Origin: Modestobacter altitudinis
GTDB lineage: Bacteria > Actinomycetota > Actinomycetes > Mycobacteriales > Geodermatophilaceae
Assembly: GCF_005930475.1 (NCBI RefSeq)
Contig: NZ_SJEW01000005.1
Coordinates: 1-64,000 of the forward strand
Reading direction: 5' to 3'
Length of the DNA stretch: 64,000 nucleotides
The translations under genes were made by a program, and so were the position numbers. Shown piece after piece: positions 27,182-35,213 of this stretch. Each line of letters opens with the position of its first letter. The stretch's first letter is position 1. The notes below the pieces were generated by a model. The model did no database searches, was not told the DNA's origin, and saw only the letters and a list, made by a program, of their open reading frames with translations.

Positions 27182-28188
27182 GGCCGCACTCCGGTGTCAG
27201 CCTGCAGCTCGGCCAGCGGGGTGGGCCGAGGGATGGGGCTGCGCTCCGGAGCTGCTGCGACCACCGGGTTGGCGACCGTGCCGAGCCGGTCGACCGTCAA
27301 GGTGATGACGTCGCCGGGCAGCAACGGGCGGGGTTCCTGCCGCCCGGCCCGGCCCCAGGCCTCGGCGAGCGAGCCGCCGTGGCAGGTGCCGGAGGCGATG
27401 AGGTCACCCGTCCGAACCCAGGCGCTGCGCGAGGCGTAGCTGACCAACTGCTCGAACGACCAGCCCATGTGCGCCAGCGTGTCCTGCCCGAACACCTCGC
27501 CGTTGATGTACGCGGTCATGGTGAGGTCCAGCCGGTCCCCGCGCCGAGCAGGCTCGAGCTCGTCCGGCGTGACCAGCCACGGACCGACGGTCGTGGCGAA
27601 GTCCTTGCTCTTCGCCGGCCCGAGGCCACCCTTCATCTCGTGCGCCTGGATGTCGCGGGCCGACCAGTCGTTGACGATCACGTACCCGGCGATGTGCTCC
27701 CGGGCCTCCTCGGGCGTCAGGTCGCGCCCGTCCCGGCCGATGACCACGCCGACCTCGAGCTCGAAGTCCAGCGCCTCGGAGCCGGGCGGCGCGGCCACCG
27801 GCTCCTCCGGCCCGACCACCGAGTGCGGGCTCCCGTACAGGTAGGTCGGCTGCTGGGACCACGCCGCGAGAGCGACGTCTGCGTTGCCGGTCATGGCCGC
27901 CGCACCCTGCACGTGCTGCTCGAAGGAGACGAAGTCGCGGAAGCTCGCCGGCCGCACCGGGGACAGCAGGCGCGCCTCCGTCATCGGGATGCTCGGGGCG
28001 TCCTCCGCCGGCTTCTGGCGGGCCACGGCCGCCGCGAGCAGGTCCGTGCCGGCCGGCAGGAGCCGCACCGAGCCGGTCCCGTAGGCAGCAGCCACGATCT
28101 CAGCGGCGCTGCTGCCCGCGTCCGGCTCCTCGGGTGTCAGGACGCCGACCCGCTCCTGCCCGTCGACGTCCAGGCGTACGAAGCGCAC
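27178..28188 (-). CDS. Fumarylacetoacetate hydrolase-family protein (FAH1)
   Basis: A 336-residue FAH-family enzyme. The metal site is suggested by DFELEVGVVIGRDGRDLTPE and YVIVNDWSARDIQAHE, and the substrate loop by GPAKSKDFATTVGPWLV. The N-terminal small domain is present, so length is close to true fumarylacetoacetases of this class. Members hydrolyse C-C bonds of acylpyruvates or hydrate/decarboxylate ring-cleavage products. It sits between an Abm protein and an SDR. Two other FAH-family genes occur at 45305 and 56466 in this window. Confidence 0.87.
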   Translation of the reverse strand: MRFVRLDVDGQERVGVLTPEEPDAGSSAAEIVAAAYGTGSVRLLPAGTDLLAAAVARQKPAEDAPSIPMTEARLLSPVRPASFRDFVSFEQHVQGAAAMTGNADVALAAWSQQPTYLYGSPHSVVGPEEPVAAPPGSEALDFELEVGVVIGRDGRDLTPEEAREHIAGYVIVNDWSARDIQAHEMKGGLGPAKSKDFATTVGPWLVTPDELEPARRGDRLDLTMTAYINGEVFGQDTLAHMGWSFEQLVSYASRSAWVRTGDLIASGTCHGGSLAEAWGRAGRQEPRPLLPGDVITLTVDRLGTVANPVVAAAPERSPIPRPTPLAELQADTGVRP

Positions 28189-28191
28189 GGC

Positions 28192-28485
28192 TCAGAAGTC
28201 CAGGACGGTGGTCAACGCGCGCTCGCGGTTGGCCAGCACCGGGATCGCCTTGCCGAGCGCGTGCTCCTCGAAGTGCGGGTACGTGCCGTGCGTCTTGAAG
28301 GCCGCCTCGTCGTCGTAGACCTCGAAGATCTTGAACACCGAGGGCTGCTCGGGGTCCTGGTGGACGATGTAGGTCTGGCAGCCGGGCTCGTTGCGGGAGG
28401 CGGGGGCGAGTTCGACGAGCGCGTCGCGGACGACGTCCTCCTTGCCGGGCTGAGCGGTCCAGGTGGCGGAGCAGACGAAGGCCAT
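28192..28485 (-). CDS. Putative quinol monooxygenase (Abm domain)
   Basis: A 97-residue ABM-fold protein: CSATWTAQPGKEDVVRDALV, then RNEPGCQTYIVHQDPEQP, KIFEVYDDEAAFKTH and HFEEHALGKAIP. It resembles YgiN-type quinol monooxygenases. It is between the flavin monooxygenase and FAH1, repeating the FMO-Abm pairing seen in both TetR modules, although order and sequence differ. ATG follows a GGAG ribosome binding site. It may process a hydroquinone made by the monooxygenase. Confidence 0.78.
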   Translation of the reverse strand: MAFVCSATWTAQPGKEDVVRDALVELAPASRNEPGCQTYIVHQDPEQPSVFKIFEVYDDEAAFKTHGTYPHFEEHALGKAIPVLANRERALTTVLDF

Positions 28486-28518
28486 GGCAGTTCTCCTTGT
28501 ACTAGAGGGCAGTGCAGG

Positions 28519-29649
28519 TCAGTAGGGGCCGGCGAGCGTGGCCATCGAGGAGCGCATCAGCCCGGCCGGGTCGGCGCCGGGGATCGCGGGGTCGACCTCC
28601 CACCGGGCCAGTTGCACGGAGTTGTCGACGACCATCGCCGCGCGCCGCTGTCGCCGCTCCATGAAGAGGGCGAGCACCTTGTCGGCGTCGTACCCCTCGC
28701 CGATGAGCTCGGCGAGCACGATGGCGTCCTCGGCGGCCATCGCCGCGCCCTGGGCGAGCATGGGTGGGCAGGCGTGGGCGGCGTCGCCGATCACCAGCAC
28801 CCGGCTGCGGTACCACGGGCCATCGATGAGCGTCGCGTCCAGGGACCGGTAGTCGATGGTCGTGTCGGGCCCCATGCTCGCCCGGATGGCCGGCCAGAGT
28901 CCGCCGTAGCCCGCAGCCCGCTCGGCCATGAGCTCGTGCAGCGGCCGGTCGCCGTAGGACTCCAGCCGCCGGTCCTCGTCGAGGACGTAGGCGTACATCC
29001 GATCGGGGCTGATGGGTGCGTAACCCGCCTTGTACCGAGGACCGCCGTAGTAGAGCTCGGCGCAGTCCATGCCGGACTGGCGAGGGCCCTCCATCCGCCA
29101 GATCGCCATGCCGACCGGCCGGCGACGAGCCTCGAGGCCGACCAGCGAACGGACCGCCGAGTGCTGGCCGTCGGCCCCGACCACCAGGTCGAACAGCTCG
29201 GCGGAGCCGTTCGAGAGCGTGGCTCGGACACCGCCGCCCTCCTCCGTCAACGCCTCGATGCCGGTGCCGAGGCGGACGTCGGCACCGGAGGCGTGCACGT
29301 GCCGGCTGAGCACCTGCTGCAGCAGGAACCGCATCGACCCCATCGTCGGCGGGAGGTCGTCACCGCCCAGCGGCGGCGAGATGATCTCCTGGATGAGCCC
29401 GCCGTCCGCGGTCCGCATCCGTAGCCGGTCGAACGGCGCGCCTGCAGCGACGACCTCGTCGGCGACGCCCACCTCACGCAACGCCCGGAGGGCGTTGCCC
29501 TGGATGGTGATGCCGTGGCCGATGGCCTTCCACTCGGTCTGCCGCTCGGCGAGGACGACGTCGAGGCCGCGCTGACGCAGGGCGAGGGTGAGCACCGATC
29601 CTGCTGTGCCACCACCGACCACGAGAACTCGGCGAACGGGCTGGTCCAT
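28519..29649 (-). CDS. FAD-dependent monooxygenase (FMO2)
   Basis: A 376-residue flavin hydroxylase. The FAD motif is VLVVGGGTAGSVLTLALRQRG, the DG motif VVGADGQHSAVRSLVG, and the GD motif VIGDAAHACPPMLAQGAAMA near residue 280. It has the same length and layout as the monooxygenase at 54353 (shared ITIQGNALRALREVGV pattern) and forms a different subgroup from the 402-residue pair. Likely hydroxylates an aromatic ring. It follows the CUT2 transporter genes after a 170-bp gap and is in the same orientation. ATG has GGAGGGG upstream. Confidence 0.87.
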   Translation of the reverse strand: MDQPVRRVLVVGGGTAGSVLTLALRQRGLDVVLAERQTEWKAIGHGITIQGNALRALREVGVADEVVAAGAPFDRLRMRTADGGLIQEIISPPLGGDDLPPTMGSMRFLLQQVLSRHVHASGADVRLGTGIEALTEEGGGVRATLSNGSAELFDLVVGADGQHSAVRSLVGLEARRRPVGMAIWRMEGPRQSGMDCAELYYGGPRYKAGYAPISPDRMYAYVLDEDRRLESYGDRPLHELMAERAAGYGGLWPAIRASMGPDTTIDYRSLDATLIDGPWYRSRVLVIGDAAHACPPMLAQGAAMAAEDAIVLAELIGEGYDADKVLALFMERRQRRAAMVVDNSVQLARWEVDPAIPGADPAGLMRSSMATLAGPY

Positions 29650-29819
29650 GAGATCCCCTCCGGGGTTGTGCGCTGTGTGCCCGCTCACCATTCGTCGGAA
29701 CGGGCCGGGCCGGAAGCTGATCGCTGATATCGCAGGCATGGCCGTCTCCGATGGTTCGGGGACCGCGCGAGGCGACGGGGCGCTGCGCCGGGATGGAGCC
29801 CAGGCCGGCACAGGCCGAG

Positions 29820-30884
29820 TCAGGTGGTGCGCATGCCGCGGCTGCGGCCCAGGTAGTGGGACAGCGCCACCGCGACGAGGAGTGACGCGCCGTTGAACAC
29901 CGGGCTGGCCCAGGTGCTGGCGCCAGAGAGCGTCAGGCCACTGACGGCCACGGACACGAAGAGCACGCCGATGATCGTGCCAACCACGTTGAAGAAGCCC
30001 GGCCGGACGGCTGTGGCACCGAGGAACGCAGCAGCCAGCGCCGGGAAGAGCAGTCCCGTGCCGGGATCGGCGGTCGCCGAACCCGATCGGGCCAGGGCGA
30101 GCACGCCGACCAGCCCGGAGAGGGCGCCGGCGAGGACGAACGTCGTCCAGACCGACCGTTGCACCCGGATGCCGACCAACGCCGCCGAGCGGGGGTTGGA
30201 GCCGATGGCGTACAGGCCGCGGCCGAAGGGTGTCTGGGCCAGCAGGTACCACAGCAGCACGGCGATGACAGCGACCACGTACACGACCTGCGGGATGCCG
30301 AGCAGTGTCTTCGACCCGAACTGCGCCAAGCGGGGGTCCAGCCCGTTGAGGATGGTCTGCCCGCCGGTGTACCACTGGACGAGACCGCCGAGCAGCGTCG
30401 CCATGCCCAGCGTCGTGACGAACGAGTTCAGCCCGAAGCGGGTGACGAGCAGGCCGTTGAGGCCGCCGATCAGGACGCCGACGCCGATGCCGACGACCAT
30501 GGCCAGCCCCAGCGGCAGGTCGTTGAAGCTCATCAGACCCGCGGTGAGCACCGAGGAGGACGCCGCGATGGCCCCGAGCGAGAAGTCGAAGTAGCCGCAG
30601 ACGAGGGGGAGGATCACCGCCAGCGCCAGCAGGGCCACGGTGGCCTGGTTGCCCAGCAGGACACTGGCGTTCTGCTGGGTGAAGAAGATGTCGCCACTGG
30701 CGGGGTTGAGCGAGAAGAACGCCGCCACCGCGACCAGCAGCAGCAGGAGGGCGTGTCGTTCGAGCAGCCCCTTGGCACCGCCGTGGGCACCGGATCTGGA
30801 CACCCGAGGTGGCGTGGTCCGGTCGTCCGTCCCGGGCTCGCCGGGACCCGGGGACTGCAGGGGCGGGGTGTCGGTGACGCTCAT
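29820..30884 (-). CDS. ABC transporter permease, sugar (CUT2/RbsC) type
   Basis: A 354-residue membrane protein with eight to ten hydrophobic segments and a soluble N-terminus of about 45 residues. The family loop is seen as YAIGSNPRSAALVGIRVQRS, the EAA-like region of RbsC-type permeases. Probably a homodimer in the plasma membrane working with the ATPase at 30881 and binding protein at 32628. The start overlaps the ATPase stop (ATGA). In this setting it may carry a catabolic substrate such as a glycoside or a small cyclic compound rather than ribose. Confidence 0.87.
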   Translation of the reverse strand: MSVTDTPPLQSPGPGEPGTDDRTTPPRVSRSGAHGGAKGLLERHALLLLLVAVAAFFSLNPASGDIFFTQQNASVLLGNQATVALLALAVILPLVCGYFDFSLGAIAASSSVLTAGLMSFNDLPLGLAMVVGIGVGVLIGGLNGLLVTRFGLNSFVTTLGMATLLGGLVQWYTGGQTILNGLDPRLAQFGSKTLLGIPQVVYVVAVIAVLLWYLLAQTPFGRGLYAIGSNPRSAALVGIRVQRSVWTTFVLAGALSGLVGVLALARSGSATADPGTGLLFPALAAAFLGATAVRPGFFNVVGTIIGVLFVSVAVSGLTLSGASTWASPVFNGASLLVAVALSHYLGRSRGMRTT

Positions 30885-32554
30885 CGGGATGCTCCCTGGT
30901 GGGCCGGGTCCGCGGCCGGTGCCCCGGCCGTGCTCTGGGTGAGGGCGGTCAGGTGGTCGGGGGTGAGCTGGGCGCCGGCGACGTGCGCGGCGACCCGTCC
31001 GTCCTGCAGGACGAGCACGCGGTCGCACAGTGCGCACAGCTCCAGCAGGTCGGAGGAGGCCACCAGGACCGCGCACCCGTTGGCGGCCGCCTCCTGCACC
31101 GTGCGGTAGATGTCGGCGCGGCTCATCACATCGACGCCCTGGGTCGGCTCGTCGAGCAGCAGCAACGACGGGGTGCGCTGCAGCCACCGCGCGAGGACGA
31201 CCTTCTGCTGGTTGCCACCCGACAACGAGGTGAACGGCACGTCAGCGGAGGCAGCCCGCACACCGTGCCGGGTGACCAGCGCGTTCGCGTCGGCTCGCTC
31301 CCGGCCCACCGACATCCCCCAGGGCCGCCAGTAGCGGCGCCGGACCGTGACGCTGATGTTGTCCCGGACCGTCAGGTCGGCGAACGCGGCCTCCCCAGCA
31401 CGGTCCTCCGGGACCAGCGCCACACCTGCGTCCATCCGGGTCCGCACGTCGCCGTTGCCGTGCAACCGGCCGGCGGGGTCGCGCACGGTGACGCTGCCGG
31501 ACGCCGGTCGGTGCTCACCGAAGACCGTGCGCAGCAGGGAGCTGCGACCCGATCCCACCAGCCCCGCGACACCGACGATCTCGCCCCGGCGCAGCTCGAG
31601 GTCCACACCACGGAGCGGGCCGCCGTGCAGGTCCCGCACCTGCAGGACGACGTCCTCACCGTCGGCGTCAGTGGCCGGAGTGGCGCGGGTGGTCGCCGCC
31701 TGCTCGTCGGCCGGCGCAGAGTCGTCCCCGTCGAGCCCGCCGGCCACCACGTTCGCGTCGATGGTCCGGGCCAGCGCCGCGCCGGTCATGTGGCGCACGA
31801 GGTCGTGCTCGGTGGGACGCTCCCCCACCAGTGCGGCCACCGTCCGGCCGTCGCGGAACACGGTGAAGTCGTCACAGACCGACAGCACCTCGGGCATGCG
31901 GTGGCTGACCATCATCACGGTCTGCCCGTTGTCGGCGCGGCGACGCACGGCCTCGAGCAGCACGTCCGACTCGTGCTGGGGCAGGGTGGCCGTCGGCTCG
32001 TCGAGCACCAGGATCAGCTGTTCGTCGCCCTCCTGGTCCTGCAGGGCCCGGCAGATCGCCACCAGGGTGCGCTGCGCCGGCCGGAGCGCGCCGACCGGGG
32101 TGCGGGGATCGGCGTCGATCTCGTACGCCGTCAGCAGTTCGGCGACGCGGCGGTGCAGGCCGCGCCACAGGACCCGGCCACCGGGGCCCGTCGGGTAGCC
32201 CGCGTCGAAGGCGAAGTTCTCGGCGATCGACAGCTCGGGGAACAGCCCCAGGTCCTGGTGGACGAAGCGCAGGCCGGCGGCGCGGCCGGCGCGGGGGTCG
32301 TAGGAGTCGACGTCCCAGGCCTGCCCGGCGACCTCGATGCGTCCCCCGTCCCCGCGGTGCACGCCGGCGAGCACCTTGATGGTGGTGCTCTTCCCGCAGC
32401 CGTTGCCGCCGACGAGGGCGTGCACGGTGCCGTGGCGGAGCGCCAGGTCCGCCTCGTCGAGGGCCAGCGTGGCGCCGAACCGCTTGGTGAGAGCGGAGAC
32501 GCGCAGGACCACGTCGGATCCCGGCGGGGCGGTGGGGGGTGTTCGGGGGGTCAT
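30881..32554 (-). CDS. ABC transporter ATPase, two NBDs, sugar (CUT2/RbsA) type
   Basis: A 557-residue protein with two nucleotide-binding domains. NBD1 has Walker A GGNGCGKST (about residues 49-57) and Walker B LILVLDEPTATLPQHE; its signature is degenerate (LRPAQRTLVAICRAL). NBD2 has a non-canonical Walker A (GLVGSGRSSL, no Lys) but a complete signature SLSGGNQQKVVLARWL and Walker B LLLLDEPTQGVDV. This asymmetry is normal for RbsA-like proteins. A linker of about 40 residues rich in Ala/Asp/Thr separates the domains. ATG 32554 is preceded by GGAGGAG. Confidence 0.9.
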   Translation of the reverse strand: MTPRTPPTAPPGSDVVLRVSALTKRFGATLALDEADLALRHGTVHALVGGNGCGKSTTIKVLAGVHRGDGGRIEVAGQAWDVDSYDPRAGRAAGLRFVHQDLGLFPELSIAENFAFDAGYPTGPGGRVLWRGLHRRVAELLTAYEIDADPRTPVGALRPAQRTLVAICRALQDQEGDEQLILVLDEPTATLPQHESDVLLEAVRRRADNGQTVMMVSHRMPEVLSVCDDFTVFRDGRTVAALVGERPTEHDLVRHMTGAALARTIDANVVAGGLDGDDSAPADEQAATTRATPATDADGEDVVLQVRDLHGGPLRGVDLELRRGEIVGVAGLVGSGRSSLLRTVFGEHRPASGSVTVRDPAGRLHGNGDVRTRMDAGVALVPEDRAGEAAFADLTVRDNISVTVRRRYWRPWGMSVGRERADANALVTRHGVRAASADVPFTSLSGGNQQKVVLARWLQRTPSLLLLDEPTQGVDVMSRADIYRTVQEAAANGCAVLVASSDLLELCALCDRVLVLQDGRVAAHVAGAQLTPDHLTALTQSTAGAPAADPAHQGASR

Positions 32555-32627
32555 CGGTTCTCCTCCGTTCCGGTGGCCGCCCCCGCAGGGGCGGCCACCG
32601 GTCGAGCCGGACGGTGGGCCAGGGAGG

Positions 32628-33806
32628 TCAGACGCCCCAGGCCTTCTCGTACGCGGCCTGGTAGTCGACCTCGCCGGTGAACGGCTGTCCGGTCTCCGGC
32701 ATGTTGTGGTCGGCGTCGACCACCTGGACACCGGAGCCCTGGGGCTGCGGCTCCTCACCGTTGAGGGCACGGATCGCGGTGTCCACCGAGCCCCAGGCGC
32801 CCCACTCAGCGGGGATCGCGACGGTCGCGTCGAGCCCCCCGTCGTTGCGGATGAGGTCGAGGTTCGGGCCGCCACCCAGGCCGGAGACGACCTGCAGGTC
32901 GGCCGACCGGCCAGAGGCGACGACCGCCTGCGCCAGCCCGACGTTGACGATGCCGCCGACCGGGAAGAAGACCGCGTTCGCGTCCGGCGCCTGCAGCAGC
33001 GCGGTGGAGAACTTCTGCGGGAGGGTCCCGCTGCCGACGTCCTGGTTGGAGTAGTCGAGGGTGGCGGCGATGGCGCACCCGTCACAGGTGGCGATCTCGT
33101 CGGAGAACCCCGTGGCCATCCACTTCCCCCACACCGCGTCGGTGAAGTTCAGCTGGACGACCTGGGCCGTGCCGTCGGTCTTGCCGATGAGCCAGTCAGC
33201 GGCCAGCTGGCCCATCAACTCGTAGTAGTCCTGGGGGGCGACGCCGTCGAGCTCGATGCGGTTGCTGGCCCACAGCGCCTGGCCGCCGGCCGCGTCGCAG
33301 TCCACTCCGCCGCCACCGACGACGGTGATGCCGGCGTCCTTGGCCTCCTGGAAGGGCTGCTGGACCGACGGGCAGTCGATGCCGATCGGGATGATGACCT
33401 TCGCGCCGGCGCTGATCGCCTGACGCACGCACGTGCCCCAGCCGTTCGGGTTCAGCTGGCCGTCGCAGACGTTGACGGTCCACCCGACCGTCTCCCCGGC
33501 CTCGCGGGCCGCTGCCGTCGGGACGGCACAGCCAGGGACCTGCTCGCCGCAGGAGACGACCCAGAGGTCGACCCCGGCCGGCGGAGTGGTCGGCGTGCTC
33601 GGCGGGGTGCCGATCTCGCCCTCGTACGCAGTGTCCAGAGCCTGCTGGGACGCTCCCGACGCGGGGGCGCCGCTGGCGCTGCTGGCGGCGCTGCTGGAGC
33701 CGGAGCCGGAGGCGACCTCCGACGGGGAACTGCACGCCGACAACAAGATGGCGAACACGAGCGCCAGGACGGCACCGATGCCGTACCGGCGCGGGGACTT
33801 CGACAT
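32628..33806 (-). CDS. ABC transporter substrate-binding lipoprotein, sugar (CUT2) type
   Basis: A 392-residue lipoprotein. The signal sequence runs RRYGIGAVLALVFAILLSAC with the lipobox Cys near residue 24, followed by a Ser/Ala-rich linker. The mature part is a periplasmic-binding-protein fold of the sugar-binding type (IPIGIDCPSVQQPFQEAKDA; VVQLNFTDAVWGKWMATGF). It contains several Cys residues, unusual for sugar-binding proteins and possibly disulfide-bonded outside the cell. First gene of the minus-strand catabolic operon. ATG 33806 follows AAAGAGG. Confidence 0.87.
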   Translation of the reverse strand: MSKSPRRYGIGAVLALVFAILLSACSSPSEVASGSGSSSAASSASGAPASGASQQALDTAYEGEIGTPPSTPTTPPAGVDLWVVSCGEQVPGCAVPTAAAREAGETVGWTVNVCDGQLNPNGWGTCVRQAISAGAKVIIPIGIDCPSVQQPFQEAKDAGITVVGGGGVDCDAAGGQALWASNRIELDGVAPQDYYELMGQLAADWLIGKTDGTAQVVQLNFTDAVWGKWMATGFSDEIATCDGCAIAATLDYSNQDVGSGTLPQKFSTALLQAPDANAVFFPVGGIVNVGLAQAVVASGRSADLQVVSGLGGGPNLDLIRNDGGLDATVAIPAEWGAWGSVDTAIRALNGEEPQPQGSGVQVVDADHNMPETGQPFTGEVDYQAAYEKAWGV

Positions 33807-33887
33807 GGGGCCTCTTTCACTGGACGGCGAGGCGGACGGCGAGGCGGCCGAACCTCGAACGCGGTTGACGCGAGCTGGGTCACAGCG

Positions 33888-33930
33888 AAGCGGGAGCAGT
33901 GCTCCACCGGAAATCACGATCGACGATGTG
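33888..33930 (-). promoter_or_regulatory. Putative LysR-type promoter of the CUT2 operon (weak match)
   Basis: On the minus strand CACAT (33930-33926), 12 bases, TTTCCG (33913-33908) and, 24 bases downstream, TTCGCT form the arrangement seen at five other operons in this window. The -10 is poor. It lies about 80 bases before the binding-protein ATG. Confidence 0.35.
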
Positions 33931-33990
33931 ATCCATGCCGCTGCCCGATGCCTGAGCCGAGCGACTCACCGGCTGTACGTCGTGACCGAC

Positions 33991-34007
33991 CCGACCTGTC
34001 AGGTCGG
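33991..34007. repeat. Inverted repeat at the end of the VOC gene
   Basis: CCGACCTG and CAGGTCGG flank a single T and cover the stop codon of the VOC gene. It could be an operator or a weak terminator stem; with only one unpaired base it is a poor RNA hairpin. Confidence 0.35.
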
Positions 34008-34445
34008 CGGCCGTCCGATCAGCTCCACCAGGTTGCCCTCCGGGTCCCGCACCCAGGCGAACCACCAGCCGGCCTCGGGAGACGGTGCGGGCGCGAGGAC
34101 GGCGGCCTCTCCCCCGGCGACCAGTTGCCCGTAGCTCGCCAGCAGGTCGGGGACGACGAAGGCGACGTGCCCGAAGCCCCATGTGGCTGCCGCCTCCACG
34201 GGACTGGCTGCCCGCAGGCCAGGCGACCCGCTGCCGCGGGCCAGCAACTCGAATCGTCGTCCCGCGTCGTCGATCAGCATCACGATCCGCAGGTCGAGCG
34301 CCCCCAGGACGAACCGGGACTGCACTCGGTGACCGAAGGCGCTGACGTACCACTCGACCATCGCCTCGAGGTCGCGGACGTTGAGGCCCACGTGGTCGAG
34401 GCGCGGCCGGTCGCCGGGCTCCACGGGATCAGGAGTCAGTCTCAC
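33999..34445 (-). CDS. VOC superfamily (glyoxalase/bleomycin-resistance-type) protein
   Basis: A 148-residue single VOC module pair: LDHVGLNVRDLEAMVEWY at the N-terminus, GFGHVAFVVPDLLASYGQ in the middle and VRDPEGNLVELIGRP at the end. The His, His and Glu of the metal site are in place. Could be an epimerase, lyase or small dioxygenase. GTG 34445 overlaps the stop of the upstream SDR-like gene; an in-frame GTG at 34454 is the alternative. The two genes probably form a small operon. Confidence 0.75.
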   Translation of the reverse strand: MRLTPDPVEPGDRPRLDHVGLNVRDLEAMVEWYVSAFGHRVQSRFVLGALDLRIVMLIDDAGRRFELLARGSGSPGLRAASPVEAAATWGFGHVAFVVPDLLASYGQLVAGGEAAVLAPAPSPEAGWWFAWVRDPEGNLVELIGRPPT

Positions 34446-35167
34446 GGCTGCCACGGCCGGCCAGTCGGGGTGACCACCAGCTCGTAGGTGACGGCCCGCG
34501 GGTCCTGGTCCGCGAGGAACCGGACGGCCTCGGCCACCGCCGCCTGGTCGACGCGCTCCAGCCTGGGGACGCGCTCCTGCCAGCGCCCTTCATCGGTGGC
34601 TGGACTGTCCAGCGGTGCATCGACGACGAGGACGGCGGCGCGGATGCCCTGGGGCCGCAGTTCCTGCGCTGCCGCGTGGGTCATGGCCCGCAGCCCGGCG
34701 TGGGCCGCCGACCAGAGGCCGTGACCAGCTGCCGGTCGGCGGGCGGAGTGATTGGTGACCTGGATCAACACGCCACCGTTGCCGCCGGCCTGCAGGGCCC
34801 GGGCGCCCTCGCGGAGGAAGGAGAACCCGGCTTCGAGCACCGGCACGGTCCACCACTGCAGCGCGTCGTCCCGTGCCTCGGCCAGCGAGCCGCCGTGGAA
34901 CCCCTCCGCCGGACGGGCTCGCGCCAGGCTCACCGCGTTCACCACGACGGTGAGGTCCACCAGTTCGACCCGGGCGCGGTCGAGAACGGCGGCGAGGGCG
35001 GTCGGGTCGCGGATGTCGCAGGTGTAGGCGCGGGCTCCCCGAGCTCGGGTCTCCCGGGCGGTCCCCTCGGTCAGCGAGACCCCTGCCGCCGTCCAGCCGT
35101 CGGCGAGGAACCGGTCGAGTATGGCGCCGCCGAGGTTGCGCCCGCCGAGGACGACGACACCGGACAC
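34442..35167 (-). CDS. Atypical SDR-fold protein lacking the catalytic Tyr/Lys
   Basis: A 241-residue Rossmann-fold protein starting VSGVVVLGGRNLGGAILDRF. The glycine motif is GGRNLGG rather than TGxxxGxG. Where classical SDRs have YxxxK, the sequence is HGLWSAAHAGLRAMTHAAAQ, so Tyr and Lys are absent. NAD-binding may persist without classic dehydrogenase chemistry. Coupled to the VOC gene. GTG 35167 follows GAGGAG. It may be a noncatalytic or differently acting member of the family. Confidence 0.7.
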   Translation of the reverse strand: MSGVVVLGGRNLGGAILDRFLADGWTAAGVSLTEGTARETRARGARAYTCDIRDPTALAAVLDRARVELVDLTVVVNAVSLARARPAEGFHGGSLAEARDDALQWWTVPVLEAGFSFLREGARALQAGGNGGVLIQVTNHSARRPAAGHGLWSAAHAGLRAMTHAAAQELRPQGIRAAVLVVDAPLDSPATDEGRWQERVPRLERVDQAAVAEAVRFLADQDPRAVTYELVVTPTGRPWQP

Positions 35168-35213
35168 CTGATCTCCTCGGTCTGCAGGGCACACCCCAGT
35201 GCCCCGGACGACG

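Noticed and set aside
33823-33847. Short direct repeats (GGACGGCGAGGC twice) upstream of the CUT2 binding protein as a CRISPR or iteron array
   Set aside because: Only two copies without spacers; ordinary low-complexity GC-rich sequence. No CRISPR array was seen anywhere in the window.
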